The notes: a model not told the origin generated them from the sequence alone. Numbered from the stretch's first letter, positions 27,101-48,831 are shown. The stretch is 64,000 nt of DNA from Anoplopoma fimbria (GCF_027596085.1 NC_072452.1:11215077-11279076), one strand, 5' to 3'. Program-made: numbers and translations.

Positions 27101-28748
27101 ACTGGAGAAGCAGGTGTTGTTTATTGATTCTAACTAATGTTTCTTTTATTTTTAGTCTTATTGTGTCTGTTGTTTTTGACTGTGGTACATCAGGCGGAAC
27201 AGGACTGGTGTTTCTATTGCTACACCCTTTAGTGTTACTGTGATTCTGTGGCCCTTGGTCACACTCACCGAGTCAGCCAAAAATATTAATGAATAAAACT
27301 TTCATTATTACACAACCACAGTTCCCTCAAAGAACAGGAAACACGCCTAAAGTGACCTTGTTAATTATTTTCATAGATGTTTTGTTTTTTTTGCATCTTG
27401 AGTAGTTTTCTGAAAAGCAAAACTTCCTCTTAGCTACTTTCCTTTGTGGGTGTCTGACAGGTCATCAGGGAGTTGACGTCCTTACCACCATATCTACTGA
27501 CACTCATGTTGCTGTAAGTATGAAAACAATGACTTCACAAACAAACAATGTGGATTTTAACATTAAATCAAAAGACCATGTTCAAGTTAATGTTAAAGGG
27601 TTCGTTTACAGTGACAAACCCACAGATAGAGCATTGTTTTGGTTTTACAGCCCGCACATTTACTGTATATGTTTGAGATTTAAACATTCACAATCCGTGG
27701 TGGAAGAAGTACTCACTTAGTAAAAGTTGCAATACCAAAGTGTAGAAATCTCTTAATCTATTACAAGTAAAAGTATTAGCATCAAAATATTGTTGTGTTG
27801 CACCTGCTGCGATTATACAGTGGCCCAGAATGGACAAACCAACCACTGGCTCTATTTATAGCCATCATTTTTGTCACTTTATCGCATGTGCCACCATAGA
27901 ACACTCCTACACGCCTGGTTTTAATCTTCAACCTCAAAGCTAGATGCTGCCAAATCCTACGCATTGCACCTTTTAAGGTACCCAAAGTAAACAAACTCAT
28001 TATGCAGCATGTCCCATTTCAGAATTGTGGAGTAAAAAATACAAACCTTCCGTCTGAAACATAGTGATGCAGAAGTATGAAATAGTGTACAATGGAAATA
28101 CTGAAGTAAAGTAGAAGTAACTCTAAATTGTACTTAGTACATTTGATTAAATGTACTTGGTTACTTTTCACCACTGCACATCATCCCCTGTTGGCAGCGT
28201 TAATAGTAAAGCAGCTCTGATGAAGCTGGTGACTTTGAGGCTGTTTATCTGTTAGCATGTTTTGATGCTCTGCCCCCTAGTGGCAAATATCTGTTATTGC
28301 AAGTTTAGTGTAAATAAGATCTCCAGTGAACTGTCATTGAATCGTCTCTGCTAGGCCAGCATTGAGGAGAGTCAGAATGGTCACCGAGCAGCCATCGTGG
28401 TGCCAGTGGTGCTGCTGGTCTCGGTTGTTGCCATAGTAACCATGTGGCAGCTTAGACGTGAGTATTCCTAACAATAAAAACTTAACAAGTCCGACCAATT
28501 TCTTTATTTGATTTGATCCTTACTGTCTCTGTCCATATAGGAATAAAACAGAAAAAAGGCAGCATGAGCATGTGAGTTGTTTGTAGTATTTGTTTGCAGT
28601 ATTTGTCACATTTGTATAGAGAATTAAGTCATTTAAAAATAACTGTTATTGCCTCTGCTTGATTGAACCATAACTTTTTCTTGTGTGCAGGTGGCTGACC
28701 AATGAATCTCTACGTTACAGAGGGTCCGAGCCACTACAAGAGCTGTAA
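24167..28748 (+). CDS. Chimeric TIM-type IgV / fibronectin type III transmembrane receptor
   Basis: Fourteen exons keep one frame for 589 residues: 24,167-24,224; 24,339-24,677; 24,961-25,089; 25,204-25,371; 25,478-25,548; 25,710-25,956; 26,063-26,206; 26,322-26,396; 26,679-26,807; 26,949-27,113; 27,461-27,513; 28,355-28,457; 28,541-28,571; 28,691-28,748. Every intron is GT-AG. Order in the protein: signal peptide (cleavage likely after VSA, residue 24); TIM-type IgV (25-132; Cys39, 52, 63, 111; WFND 118-121); FN3-1 (133-231); FN3-2 (232-337); Thr/Ser-rich mucin-like segment (338-410); FN3-3 (411-508); stalk (509-526); membrane span (about 538-559); basic stop-transfer RIKQKK and a 29-residue tail with one tyrosine but no clear ITIM or ITAM. 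It should be a cell-surface receptor whose outer domain may bind phosphatidylserine. FN3-1 and FN3-2 resemble the FN3 repeats of DSCAM-type adhesion proteins by eye. A possible AATAAA is at 29,252-29,257. Confidence 0.92.
24339..24677 (+). CDS. IgV exon of the TIM-FN3 receptor
   Basis: 339 nt, phase 1 at both ends. It encodes [22 protein letters not shown] and PGWFND. The CC'-loop cysteine and the first cysteine of the TIM 'YCC' motif are both absent (Ile58 and Gly110), as in the neighbouring gene. Confidence 0.95.
24961..25371 (+). CDS. FN3 domain 1 (two exons)
   Basis: Exons 24,961-25,089 (129 nt) and 25,204-25,371 (168 nt), joined by a phase-1 intron inside the domain. FN3 hallmarks: VRWTP in strand [11 protein letters not shown] across C, and [20 protein letters not shown] in strands E to G. 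The second exon begins ASWD, as does its counterpart in FN3-3. Confidence 0.9.
25478..25956 (+). CDS. FN3 domain 2 (two exons, phase-0 split)
   Basis: Exons 25,478-25,548 and 25,710-25,956. The internal intron is phase 0 directly after the strand-B sequence IKVTWK, a different place and phase from FN3-1 and FN3-3, so this domain has a separate history. It begins APDGPP and includes [11 protein letters not shown] and [20 protein letters not shown]. This pattern resembles FN3 repeats of DSCAM-like proteins, judged from memory. Confidence 0.88.
26063..26396 (+). CDS. Mucin-like Thr/Ser-rich segment (two related exons)
   Basis: Exons 26,063-26,206 and 26,322-26,396, both phase 1-1. Both encode TAST(I), then TAAT followed by Trp after one residue, then a TS-rich end, so one is probably a duplicate of the other. 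Thr and Ser dominate, consistent with O-glycosylation; TIM receptors normally carry a mucin region after the IgV domain. QNTS is a potential N-glycan site. The first exon contains three tandem units (26,086-26,172). Confidence 0.85.
26086..26172 (+). repeat. In-frame coding minisatellite, three units
   Basis: Units at 26,086-26,115 (30 nt), 26,116-26,142 (27 nt) and 26,143-26,172 (30 nt). Units 1 and 3 differ by one base; unit 2 lacks one TCT codon. They encode TIKSS(S)TAAT. Near identity implies recent expansion, so copy number may vary among individuals. Confidence 0.92.
26679..27113 (+). CDS. FN3 domain 3 (two exons)
   Basis: Exons 26,679-26,807 (129 nt) and 26,949-27,113 (165 nt). The first exon has the same length as the first exon of FN3-1, the internal intron is also phase 1, and both second exons begin ASWD and end SNVLT(V/I)TT-EA. 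FN3-1 and FN3-3 are therefore internal duplicates. VNAS and PNQT are potential N-glycan sites. Confidence 0.9.
27696..28176 (+). mobile_element. MITE-like teleost element in intron 11, carrying a nested insertion
   Basis: The left end reads GTGGTGGAAGAAGTACTCA and the right end GTACTTGGTTACTTTTCACCAC, which are inverted copies at their tips. Internal words such as AAGTAAAAGTATTAGCATCA and TCATTATGCAGCATG-CCCATTTCAGAAT are characteristic of a very common fish non-autonomous DNA transposon. It sits in the intron just upstream of the transmembrane exon and does not disturb the splice sites. Confidence 0.72.
27793..27980 (-). mobile_element. Second repeat nested inside the intron-11 MITE
   Basis: The segment interrupts the MITE interior. 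It contains CACCATAGAACACTCCTACAC and ends with AAATCCTACGCATTGCACCTTTTAA. I recall this end, read on the minus strand as a 'TTAAAGGTGCA-TGTGTAGGATTT' box, as the tip of a separate fish repeat family. Boundaries are approximate. Confidence 0.5.
28355..28748 (+). CDS. Transmembrane and cytoplasmic exons of the TIM-FN3 receptor
   Basis: Exons 28,355-28,457 (span), 28,541-28,571 (31 nt) and 28,691-28,748 (ends TAA). The span is rich in Val, Leu, Ala and Ile, followed by RRIKQKK-like basic residues. The tail is 29 residues, with one Tyr in LRYRGS and an acidic C-terminus ending QEL. No known signalling motif is evident, so signalling may need a partner. Confidence 0.88.
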
Positions 28749-29089
28749 AACTATGAGTTACTCCACAGTTCAGGCTACGACAACACAAATAAGCAGTAGG
28801 CTAGATTACATTTTGTGAAATTTGTCAAATAAGGTTATATATACATCTGTTTGTTATGTCATTGAGATATGAAACTTCCCCTGCGTGTTGAGTTGATCAA
28901 ACTAATCAAAAAGAAAACTAATCTTTTTTTCTAAACACTCAAAACAGAAGCTAAAATCACAACACGAATGCAGTGTTAAGATGAGATCTGCCTTTATTTC
29001 CAATATTATGTTGCAGCATTTGTTGTATTAGTTTGTCATTCTTGTTGTTTCCTTTCTTTCTTACAATATATATTAGCACTATATTAACA
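28749..29089. other. 3' flank of the TIM-FN3 receptor
   Basis: This is probably 3' UTR. The word AAAATCACAACACGAATGCA and following GTGTTAAGA near 28,953-28,982 resembles AAATCACAACACCAATGCTG near 23,117, in the duplicated flank of gene 1. Confidence 0.5.
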
Positions 29090-29165
29090 CTATAAGATAA
29101 GATAATCCTTTATTAGTCCCGCAGCGGGGAAATTTGCAGGCTTACAGCAGCAGAGAGTAAAGACC
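29090..29165 (+). repeat. Teleost LINE-type repeat tail
   Basis: Contains GATAATCCTTTATTAGTCCC and GCAGCGGGGAAATTTGCAGG, followed by TTACAGCAGCA. This box occurs at the end of many fish interspersed repeats. It falls within the likely 3' UTR of the TIM-FN3 gene. Confidence 0.65.

Positions 29166-33024
<3,859 letters not shown>

Positions 33025-33097
<73 letters not shown>
33025..33097. repeat. (CA)n microsatellite, 73 bp
   Basis: An uninterrupted AC dinucleotide tract. Confidence 0.98.
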
Positions 33098-33099
<2 letters not shown>

Positions 33100-33667
33100 T
33101 GCACATATATAGCCTGTCGGTCTGTCTGTCTGTTGCACAGCTGCATCTCCCCGTTCGACCTCTGGCCTAAGGCAATGCATTATGATTTTGATTTGTAATA
33201 TTCTCACTACCTACTTCATGAGGGAGAAAAATGATCTGCTCCCGTGTGTAAATCTGTGTGTGTGCACTGGCATGCCACTCCATGAAAGATGGCCATTCAG
33301 TGGTGAACAAACAAGACATTTGTCTAAAGTCTTGCATCACCTCAGGGAAGACTCTGTGGAAATGTGCTTTGCCAGGTTATCTTTTTTCGCTGTTATTTTC
33401 AGTCTCCCTGTGACTCACAGGATCCAAACTTTGTGGCAAGATTTGTTAAAAAAAATATATATTTTCGACACCTGTCTGTCATTTGTGCAATGTACACTGA
33501 AACACAATTTGACAAACTGTCCAGCCTGTTTCTTCACTCCAATGCCTACACACATGAATTAACAATGTACACATGCGTATAAACACGTGTGGCTACTAAA
33601 GGTGTGTGTGTGAGGCAGTTAAAGAAGATCTTAAGAGAATGATGTGGACTTTTTAGCCTGTATAAAT

Positions 33668-33668
<1 letters not shown>
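33098..33668. other. Intergenic DNA between microsatellites
   Basis: A 126-codon open frame at 33,182-33,562 shows no domain or splice context and I do not regard it as coding. Confidence 0.5.

Positions 33669-33752
<84 letters not shown>
33669..33752. repeat. (CA)n microsatellite, 84 bp
   Basis: An uninterrupted CA dinucleotide tract. Confidence 0.98.

Positions 33753-39285
<5,533 letters not shown>

Positions 39286-39369
<84 letters not shown>
39286..39369. repeat. (CA)n microsatellite, about 84 bp
   Basis: An AC dinucleotide tract preceded by a C-rich run (39,256-39,280). Confidence 0.98.
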
Positions 39370-39373
<4 letters not shown>

Positions 39374-40998
39374 GCAGGACCTGCTCTTGTGCTCCAAAGC
39401 GGCCCTGAGCCTCGTCACCAGTGTGACGTGTGTCCACCAGCAGGCATTACACATGAGCGACCCCTCCTACACCCACCTTCTTCTCTTTCATTGAACCTGG
39501 AGTTTCATTACAGCAGGATATCCTGAACATTTTACATTTCCTTCAGTTGTGCAGCAGATGTGCTCGACTGGCACAAAGTGAAAGAGAGGGAGAGCTGGAA
39601 CTTCAATCAATCGACCAATGAAAAAATAGCCGGCTACCAGTTCACAGTTCCATGTGTTTCCTCTTTTCTCTTCACATTAACTGGCATGTCTGTTCGCTTC
39701 TGCTCTGCCGCATCCCCAAGGTGACGGCTGGCTCGGGCTACTGTGGCTCATGCCTAAAGGCGAAAGGGCCCTCTTCCCTTAGTGGCCAGAGGCCGTCCCT
39801 CCCAATTGATTCTGACCGAACCTCACCGCCATGTTTCTTTGATGAGTTCTGTCCAGATTAGTTAGCATGAGTTACTCTCCATCTCGATCAAAGTTCTCCC
39901 CAAAGCCGATGAACATAGAGAGGCACTCTTGTGATAACCACTGAACATACATTTCAGTTTTAACATCTGGTACTAGCCAAGTTTTTCCTTGACATACTGT
40001 GGAATCTTGGAAATCCCAAATACATTTAGATCTTGTTTCTAACTCTCAAATTTGAGAACTCACACACACAAGCACACATGCACACAATCCCATTCCCTTT
40101 ACAGTCTACTTAAAATATCATTTGTTTATACCCCCCACCAAAAAGTCCCAAAGTGCTGGAATGCGCAGGGAAAAGCACTCTGAAGCCCCAGTGTGTTTGC
40201 AACCCTATAAATAAAGGTGGCGGTGGGGAGTGTGGTTGACCATAATTACACAGGCCCTGTTAAAGTTGAGGCGCGCTCTCTGTTTGTCTGTCTGCTGGTC
40301 CCCTTACCAGTCATGGCCACTCCCATCCACATCCAAACACACACATGCACGAGCGTGCACATACACACACACACACACACATTCATAAAAATCCAGAAAA
40401 CTTTCAGATTGGATGTGGCTCAAAAGTTTTGTTTTTCTACATCTGTCAGGACTTTTAAAATGTTGTGACTGCTGACGGTCTATTACATAATTTAAGTATT
40501 TAAACAAACAACATTTCTTCGGCTCTTTTTTTCCTTCTTCTTTACAGATGTACCGCCTGAAAGAATCACTTTGGAGTTGTGTGTGTTATACTCTAATTCA
40601 TTTTTTTAATGCATGTGTTTGTGATTGATTAGAGAACATTAAGTTATTGTTTAAGTTTGTAATCCGTTGGTTGGAGAAATTTTGTTTGAGTTTAGAGTGG
40701 CCCAGCTGTTCATGAGTTTCCAAAACCTTGTAATGGACTACATTTCCCCCCAGTTCAAAAGCCGCACTCAGTCATACCTGATCAGAGTAGCAAGACTCTC
40801 TGTTTTTAGTCCTTTTTGCTATGTGTATTTTCATCTATGTTCACATTCTAAATCTCCATCTGGCCGCTGTGAAATGAAGTTCACAGCATTGGAGTTGAGA
40901 TGTAAACACACATTCACACAGTGTTCTGTTTCTCGCTAAGCTGCAGAGACAGACATTTACCAAACTGTGCTGTATGTCGCATATCTGTACCAGCCAAG

Positions 40999-41000
<2 letters not shown>
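39370..41000. other. Intergenic DNA, no gene seen
   Basis: Small CA tracts near 40,363-40,381 and scattered short open frames. Nothing I can assign. Confidence 0.5.

Positions 41001-41065
<65 letters not shown>
41001..41065. repeat. (TG)n microsatellite, 65 bp
   Basis: An uninterrupted GT tract. Confidence 0.98.
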
Positions 41066-41070
<5 letters not shown>

Positions 41071-44000
41071 GTACCTGTGTACACACAGGCAGGAACGTGT
41101 TCGTACATCAGCCAAGATTTTCTTTCTTACACATGGAGCGGAGCTGCTTTAAGCAGCCAGAATAACGCTGCAATTTCTATACTCTCAGCCGCATGGTACA
41201 ATTTGTTCCAAAGCACTTGCCTTGCTGTACAAATCACAGCCAGGCAGCCAACTATAGCTAGCTCAGTCTATTACCATCAACAGGCCAACTGCCAAGACAA
41301 GAAACACATCCAACAGTTTTAATACCTTGTTTTCACACAAGCAGTTTCTCACTCCAGCTTATAAATGACAAAAACAATTGCATGTACAAGAAAACCAGCC
41401 TTTTTTGGTTTAAACTAAAGTCTTCTTAAGGCTGGTGTTATTGCAAAAGGCCAATGGTCCCTGTTCCCCTACCCTCTTCCTCCAATTGTGGTTTGGCACC
41501 AGAAGCGTGCGGTCTGGGCAGGGTAAGACTGGATAGAAAGAGCATGGTCAGGGTTAGATGTTTTGATGTTGTTTGTCTGCACTGCACAATGTGAATACAA
41601 TGCTTAGTCCAGTTTTGCTATTGTGCGAAAAATGACCCACATTCCTTATCACACCTTTGTGTTTGTTGCAGGATTCTTGCACATTGAATGTTTGAGAGTT
41701 GGATGGTTTCCCCCACAGTGGGCAAGGATGGAAATTGCTGAAAAGCGTCAGGTTAGTGTGATTACTTTCCCCTCATCACTCTAGTCCATTTATCTCGGAG
41801 GTACTCTGAAGCAGAACAGCAGTAATGTATTTTAATGCACCTCTACAAGATAAAAGTTGACCGGCTGCTGCTGTCACATTTCAGTATTCATCCCCCCACA
41901 TTTCTAAGTCATCCTATGCACCACTGGGCCTCGTAGCATTAAACATTCAGGAGAAACAAATGAAAGGCTCTCTTAAAATCTCTAACCAATTGGCTTTTAC
42001 AAGCCTGCAAGGCTGCATTCGAATAAAACCAAGACTAAAGTGGTCTAGACAGCAGGAAATTCAGCTTTGAAAGAATACAACAACTGAAGTTAAATGTTTT
42101 CCCTTTTGGTGGTGGTGAATGCATTGTAGTGTACCATATAATATATATATATATATATATATATACTCATTTGGGTTTATTGCTTGCAGAAATTGAATTG
42201 GTGCCACCAAGATGTAATATTCAGATCTTAAGGGGGCTGGTTCAGCGTGGCTGGTCGGCCATAGAGACAGATGAGTGAAGGATGGAGAGTTTGCGGAGCT
42301 GTTGATGAACGGTGATGTATCATCACATACTTTAACTGTCTTCAACACTAAGGATCACCTCCAGTTACCCCAAACAGGAGCAATGACACATTTCACCAGG
42401 GAAATGTTGGAAAATATGAAGATCCTCACTGGTTTCAGTTGAGAAACGACATGAGTGCTGGACAGTAAATCAACAGTATCCAGAGCTGTCTCCTCATCCG
42501 TCTGTATACCTGCCTGTCTGTCTGTATCTGCCTGGTGTCCCCTAGGTGTCACTAGAGATGTTCATGGACCAGACGAGGCTGACTTATCTTGGAGTATGTG
42601 TTCAAAGTGTGCGTCCATGCGTGTGTGAAAAGTGAAGCTGCAGCTTCTCCGGTGCACTGACAGCCTAAATCCAGTTGCCGTGGTGATATCCTCTCCCAGG
42701 TGCATCAGTCACATTCACACAAACACACACTCCGTCTCCCTCCTTCTCTCAGACACACAAAGGGACACACACCTCTGTCTCTCAGGAGTCGGCTCCCCTT
42801 CCTCACATGCCTCGACACCCACAGCTGGCTGTTTGTGACCTTCCCTCCAGTAGCTTAGACAACCATCATTAACACCAATGTCCCTGCGCTGCTACTAGTG
42901 TTAGCTCCTCCATGTCACTCTCTCTCCCGGCACCGTACACCATGCACCCCGTTTTTCCGCAGGTGTCCAACCCTTCCACACACACCCCCACCACACACCA
43001 CCCACCACACACCGCGCACTCGCTAATGAGAGTGAAAATGAGAACAATGGAGAGAGGAGCGCGGGGCCCGCCAGCTCATCTGGGCTCCGTTGATCTTGTT
43101 AATTGCGTCCGTGGACGCGCTCCGCTCCCTTTGAAGTGTGTCTGAAGAGCCCGCTTCAGAGACTGGCAATTACCGTACATCATGTAATTGCAGCAAGACA
43201 GGCAGCCATATGAGAGAACTCATGTTACTTTATGTGTGCGTCGGGGTGTGTGAGTACTGTAGGCCTATATGTCGACAATGTGTGCACGCGAGTGTGAGGG
43301 GGAAGGAAAGAAAGAGTCTGATGATGGTGATGGTGATGCCATCCAAGGTGCTGTAACAGTATGCCAGCTAATGTCCTGTCAAACCACAACACCTTCAGAA
43401 CAAAATCTTAACAGCTTTGATGCTACACACGGCTGCATTTTGTAAAATGCCTGTTTACCACTTTGTTAAAATCATTTGCACAGATCAAAAGATCTTTTTC
43501 TTCCTTTGGATTTTAATTAATTTGTTTATTCTAGCAAAGTACCATTGCTGTGGTTTTAAAAGGAGGCGTCCCTGTTTACATCTCGCTCTTCTGCATATAA
43601 ATATTTCGAGGTCAGTGGAGCTCTGTGATTCTTTGCGGCGGGAGTTATGTGTCTCTTCAAAGGCCATGTAAATTCCCTTTTTATTGGTTTCATCCCCCGC
43701 CTTTGCAGACTGAAACATACCAAGTTTGCTGTTGTTTCCTTTTGTCATGTTACGTGTTTCCCCGAACTATCCAGGCAAGGTAGAGGCTGCATGATTTCCT
43801 CACTGCTTTTACAAGGCATCACTTGGCAATGAAGGAGAGTGTGAGAGGAAGTCACATAATAGCTCTGATCAGGACCACAGACCTTAGAGCAGACCTACTC
43901 TATATAGGGAAGCATGAGTGCTTAATGGTGAACAGCCTGATTATTAAGATGCTGCTATAAGTATTGTGCATGAACACGCAGCACAGCAAACTAGTGGATG

Positions 44001-44695
44001 AGAAGTGGATGAATTGCCTTCCACTCTTTCACAATCAAGTCCTGGCCAATAAAATGCTTCTATTTATCTATCCATCCATCCATCTATCAATAGTGTTTAC
44101 AGTAATGGATTTCAGAAGAAAAAGACCCCGCTGTTCTGTACAAAAGACCCAGTTGTTATACACTGCCAACCTGCTCTGAGCTGCAAAGCCTCTCACTCGC
44201 CCCCCTTTACCATAAATCAGATAATGTAACAGTAGCACGCTGCTGTGCTTTATGAGAGAGATAGAGATACAGCGAGGCAACCCGGTGCTCCCACTCCCAC
44301 GTCTGAATACAATTGAAAGTGGTACAGATGAAATGTACCACTCGGGGCTAACTACAGCTGCAAGATAAATACTGTGCCACATACTGCTGTGGTGGCAGAC
44401 AGGGATTTGTCTCTGTGTGATAGACCTTGAGTGTGCACACACGCACAACAGCATGTCTTTGTGTGTGGACTATCATATTTAATCGTGTGGAGCTTGTGAC
44501 TGACTGAGGAACTGATAGCTGATAACAGTTATAGTCCAGTACATTAGGCCAGTGTTCCAGCATTCACTTGTTATCTTCAGATAAATGATAATCAAAATCG
44601 GCACAATCATACATCTGGGATCAAGTAATCAACACTCAAAAGAAGCTCTGTGAGGCTGTACCGAGCCACAGTTATGCTTTGAGCTATACGCTAAC
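41066..44695. other. Intergenic DNA with a possible regulatory block
   Basis: No gene seen. A short (AT)n tract lies at 42,137-42,165. A segment at about 43,015-43,210 combines GC-rich sequence with several TAAT-core words and an 8-bp inverted repeat; see the finding. GATG trinucleotide-like runs occur at 43,318-43,340. Confidence 0.45.
43166..43191. promoter_or_regulatory. Inverted pair of TAATTG-core sites
   Basis: GCAATTAC at 43,166-43,173 and its exact complement GTAATTGC at 43,184-43,191, separated by 10 bp. TAATTG is a homeodomain-type core. Function is inferred from the motif only. Confidence 0.3.
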
Positions 44696-44699
44696 ACAT

Positions 44700-44965
44700 T
44701 TAAGTTCAGCATGTCAGCAATATATATTTGCCTATTCGCATAAATCAAAAATGACAACTAAGGTTGATGGTAATGTCTATAGTTTTGCAGATATTTGGTG
44801 AAAAACCAAAGTATTGGAAATAAATTTGACCTGATGGTGGCGTTAGAGAAAAAATGAATACATCACAAAATGTATTACACTTTATCATGAAGTGGTTATG
44901 ACTGAAATAGTTTTTTTATGGCAATCTATCAAATAGTTGTTGAGACATTTAAATCAAGAACACAA
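44700..44965 (+). repeat. Teleost interspersed repeat (TTTTGCAGATATTTGGT family)
   Basis: Diagnostic words in order: GATGGTAATGTCTATAGTTTTGCAG, then TTTGGTGAAAAACCAAAGTATTGG, TTTGACCTGATGGTGGCG, and ATGGCAATCTATCAAATAGTTGTTGAGA, each broken by small differences from the copy family I remember. A second copy in the opposite orientation lies at 46,385-46,570. Confidence 0.65.
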
Positions 44966-46384
44966 ATGTTGATTTCATGCTGGCAAGGAAAAGTAAGTAG
45001 TACACCAAAGTCAGTAGGCTTCCTCTTCTGGGGACCATGAATGTGGAACCATACCGCTAACTTGGATAAAAAGTAAATCTCTTCCAGCAATTTCTCGCAG
45101 TATATAAGCAGAAACTGTTGGTGCCAACCAGGGAATGACATCAGCTGTAAATAACATAGAAGACAGTAGACCTGGCCAATTAATAATATGAACACCTGGG
45201 TGTCATAATTGGTTATAAAACGTCCTATACACACCCTCAAGTTTCGATAATATATGTGTAGAAGTAAAAACATAAATAATTGCCTTTTTTCAAGTTAAGG
45301 ACAGTGCAGTGTAACCCGCAGAGGGACTTACGAAGTCTGTCTCAAAACAAGCCTCATCAGACAGTTCCACAGGTGGGCGGGAGTTTAGCCAAAACAAGTG
45401 TTTCCGTATATTATGGTTATGTTATAGACAGTAGCATGCATGTTCCACCCTGAGCTGTGGTGTTATAATACATTAACTAGTCTGTAAAACAGGCCAACAG
45501 AAGACTGGAAAGAGCAAGATGAGGTTAACTGCTCCATTAACACAGCAGGCCCTCCTGAGATATTCCCTTAAGATACATAACCCATCTACAGTAAATTATT
45601 GTATGTAATGTATAAAGTTTCTGTCTCTTCTTTCTCTGTTCTAACTGTGTTGCAACCTGCTGCATTGTTTTGCAAGTGGATGGACCAGCGTAACATAATA
45701 TTACACACATGCAAACACACCACACACACACCAGACACACACACACCTAGTATGAGGGTAAGGGAAAAAAAGGATTGTACTGAGGCAGCTTGCCGAAGGG
45801 CAGCCTGCCAAAAGAGTGGGAGAGAGAGCGAGGGAGAACAGGGGAAGAGAGAGAGGGAGAGAGGGCAGGAAAGTCCTTACATAGCCCACAGGAAGAGCTG
45901 TGTCAGGGCAGGAAGCTCCTTGTTTGGGCATAGTGGTTTCCTGGCTGTCTAGAAGACTGACATTTCCTCTGCTGGCTGGCTTCTGGAGAGGGGATCACAT
46001 GAAGGCTTGAGGGAGGCTGCAGAGGTGGTGGTGGGCCGCCGGTCGGGCTGGGCTGGGCCCGCTCTCTGGTTTCAGCTCCAGCGCTCCCTCCCTCTGCTCT
46101 GCTTCGCTCTCTATTCAGCCTGCAGCTAGTGGCTTATTGCTGTAGCAGACACTTCACAGGGCAGTATTCATTCTCTGCGTCGATGACATACAGTAAACCA
46201 CTGTGCAGTCTGTAATGTAACATGACAAGGGTTGCTTTATTAGCATAATGATGTATTTACTGCATAGATGATAGGGGGGCAGAGACAGCATGGTGAACAT
46301 GTGGATTGGATCTGCGTATAACAATGTGTTACTATGACAGTTGTGCAAAAAACGTTTGCATTCACTGATTTTTTTCATGTGTTT

Positions 46385-46570
46385 TCAAGATTTGTTCTGA
46401 TGGTCCACACCTTTTGGATGAATCCTATGATTTTGGTGATCCTCTGACTTTTCTTCTTAAAGGTCAACATTTTTATTTGTCCATATTTTGGTTTATGACC
46501 TAATGGGCTAAACTAATGACATCCCCATCAGTTTCATGTAAGCTTACCTGCAAATGTCACTTTGGTCCGG
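46385..46570 (-). repeat. Second copy of the same teleost repeat, opposite orientation
   Basis: The plus strand reads ATGGTCCACACCTTTTGGATG, TTGTCCATATTTTGGTTTATGAC and ACTAATGACATCCCCATCAG, the complement of the family seen at 44,700-44,965. Confidence 0.6.
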
Positions 46571-48034
<1,464 letters not shown>

Positions 48035-48746
48035 GGAAAAGCAGCAGACTGAGGAAAAGGCATTTAAAGAGAGAGGATGGACAGTAGACAGACAGCAGGG
48101 TGTGAAATACAGTCCTAGACACAAACAATCACAAATAAACACACGTGCACACACACATTTATACACACTGACATCCACACTTCAACAAGAGGCACACACA
48201 CTTGTGTTTTTCTTGCTGTCATGTCTCTCTGGGTGATTACCTCATAATACACAGCAGTGGTGCCCCGCTGCTTCAAAGCATCACCGGCAAAGTGTGAGTG
48301 AGTGGTGATGGTGGTGTTTGTGGCTGCCAGGGAAAATGTGTGTGTGTCGGACGGGTAGTCATGAGCAGACTTTTATAGGTAGCATATTGTTAAACATGTA
48401 TGGATGTAAAAAGATATGTGTCCTGGGCCTCACTCAAAGTGTTTGGTGAGGCTAAAAGCATAGACAAATAAGAGCAATAATGTATGTTAAAGGTAAAAGC
48501 CAGACAGAGTGGTGTAAAAAGTGCTGGAAGATGGATGAGGTGTATTTGGGAACAACGCAGTGAGTAAACAACCATTAATTTAACTGCAATTTCTTCTCAT
48601 TTTACTGCTTCAGAGAAAGAGAGATACTTTCATTCTCATCCTCACAGCAACTTTTAGCCCGCTGGTCTGGATAGAATAACAGAGTAGGGCTGGGGTCATT
48701 ACTCACAATGGAGGACTCTATTAAGCGGCAGCGTACAGAGCTAAAT

Positions 48747-48747
<1 letters not shown>

Positions 48748-48828
<81 letters not shown>
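48748..48828. repeat. (CA)n microsatellite, 81 bp
   Basis: An uninterrupted CA tract. Confidence 0.98.

Positions 48829-48831
<3 letters not shown>

Noticed and set aside
44068..44454. 128-codon minus-strand open frame
   Set aside because: No recognisable motif; the composition is mixed and includes a tetranucleotide-like ATCC run at its end.
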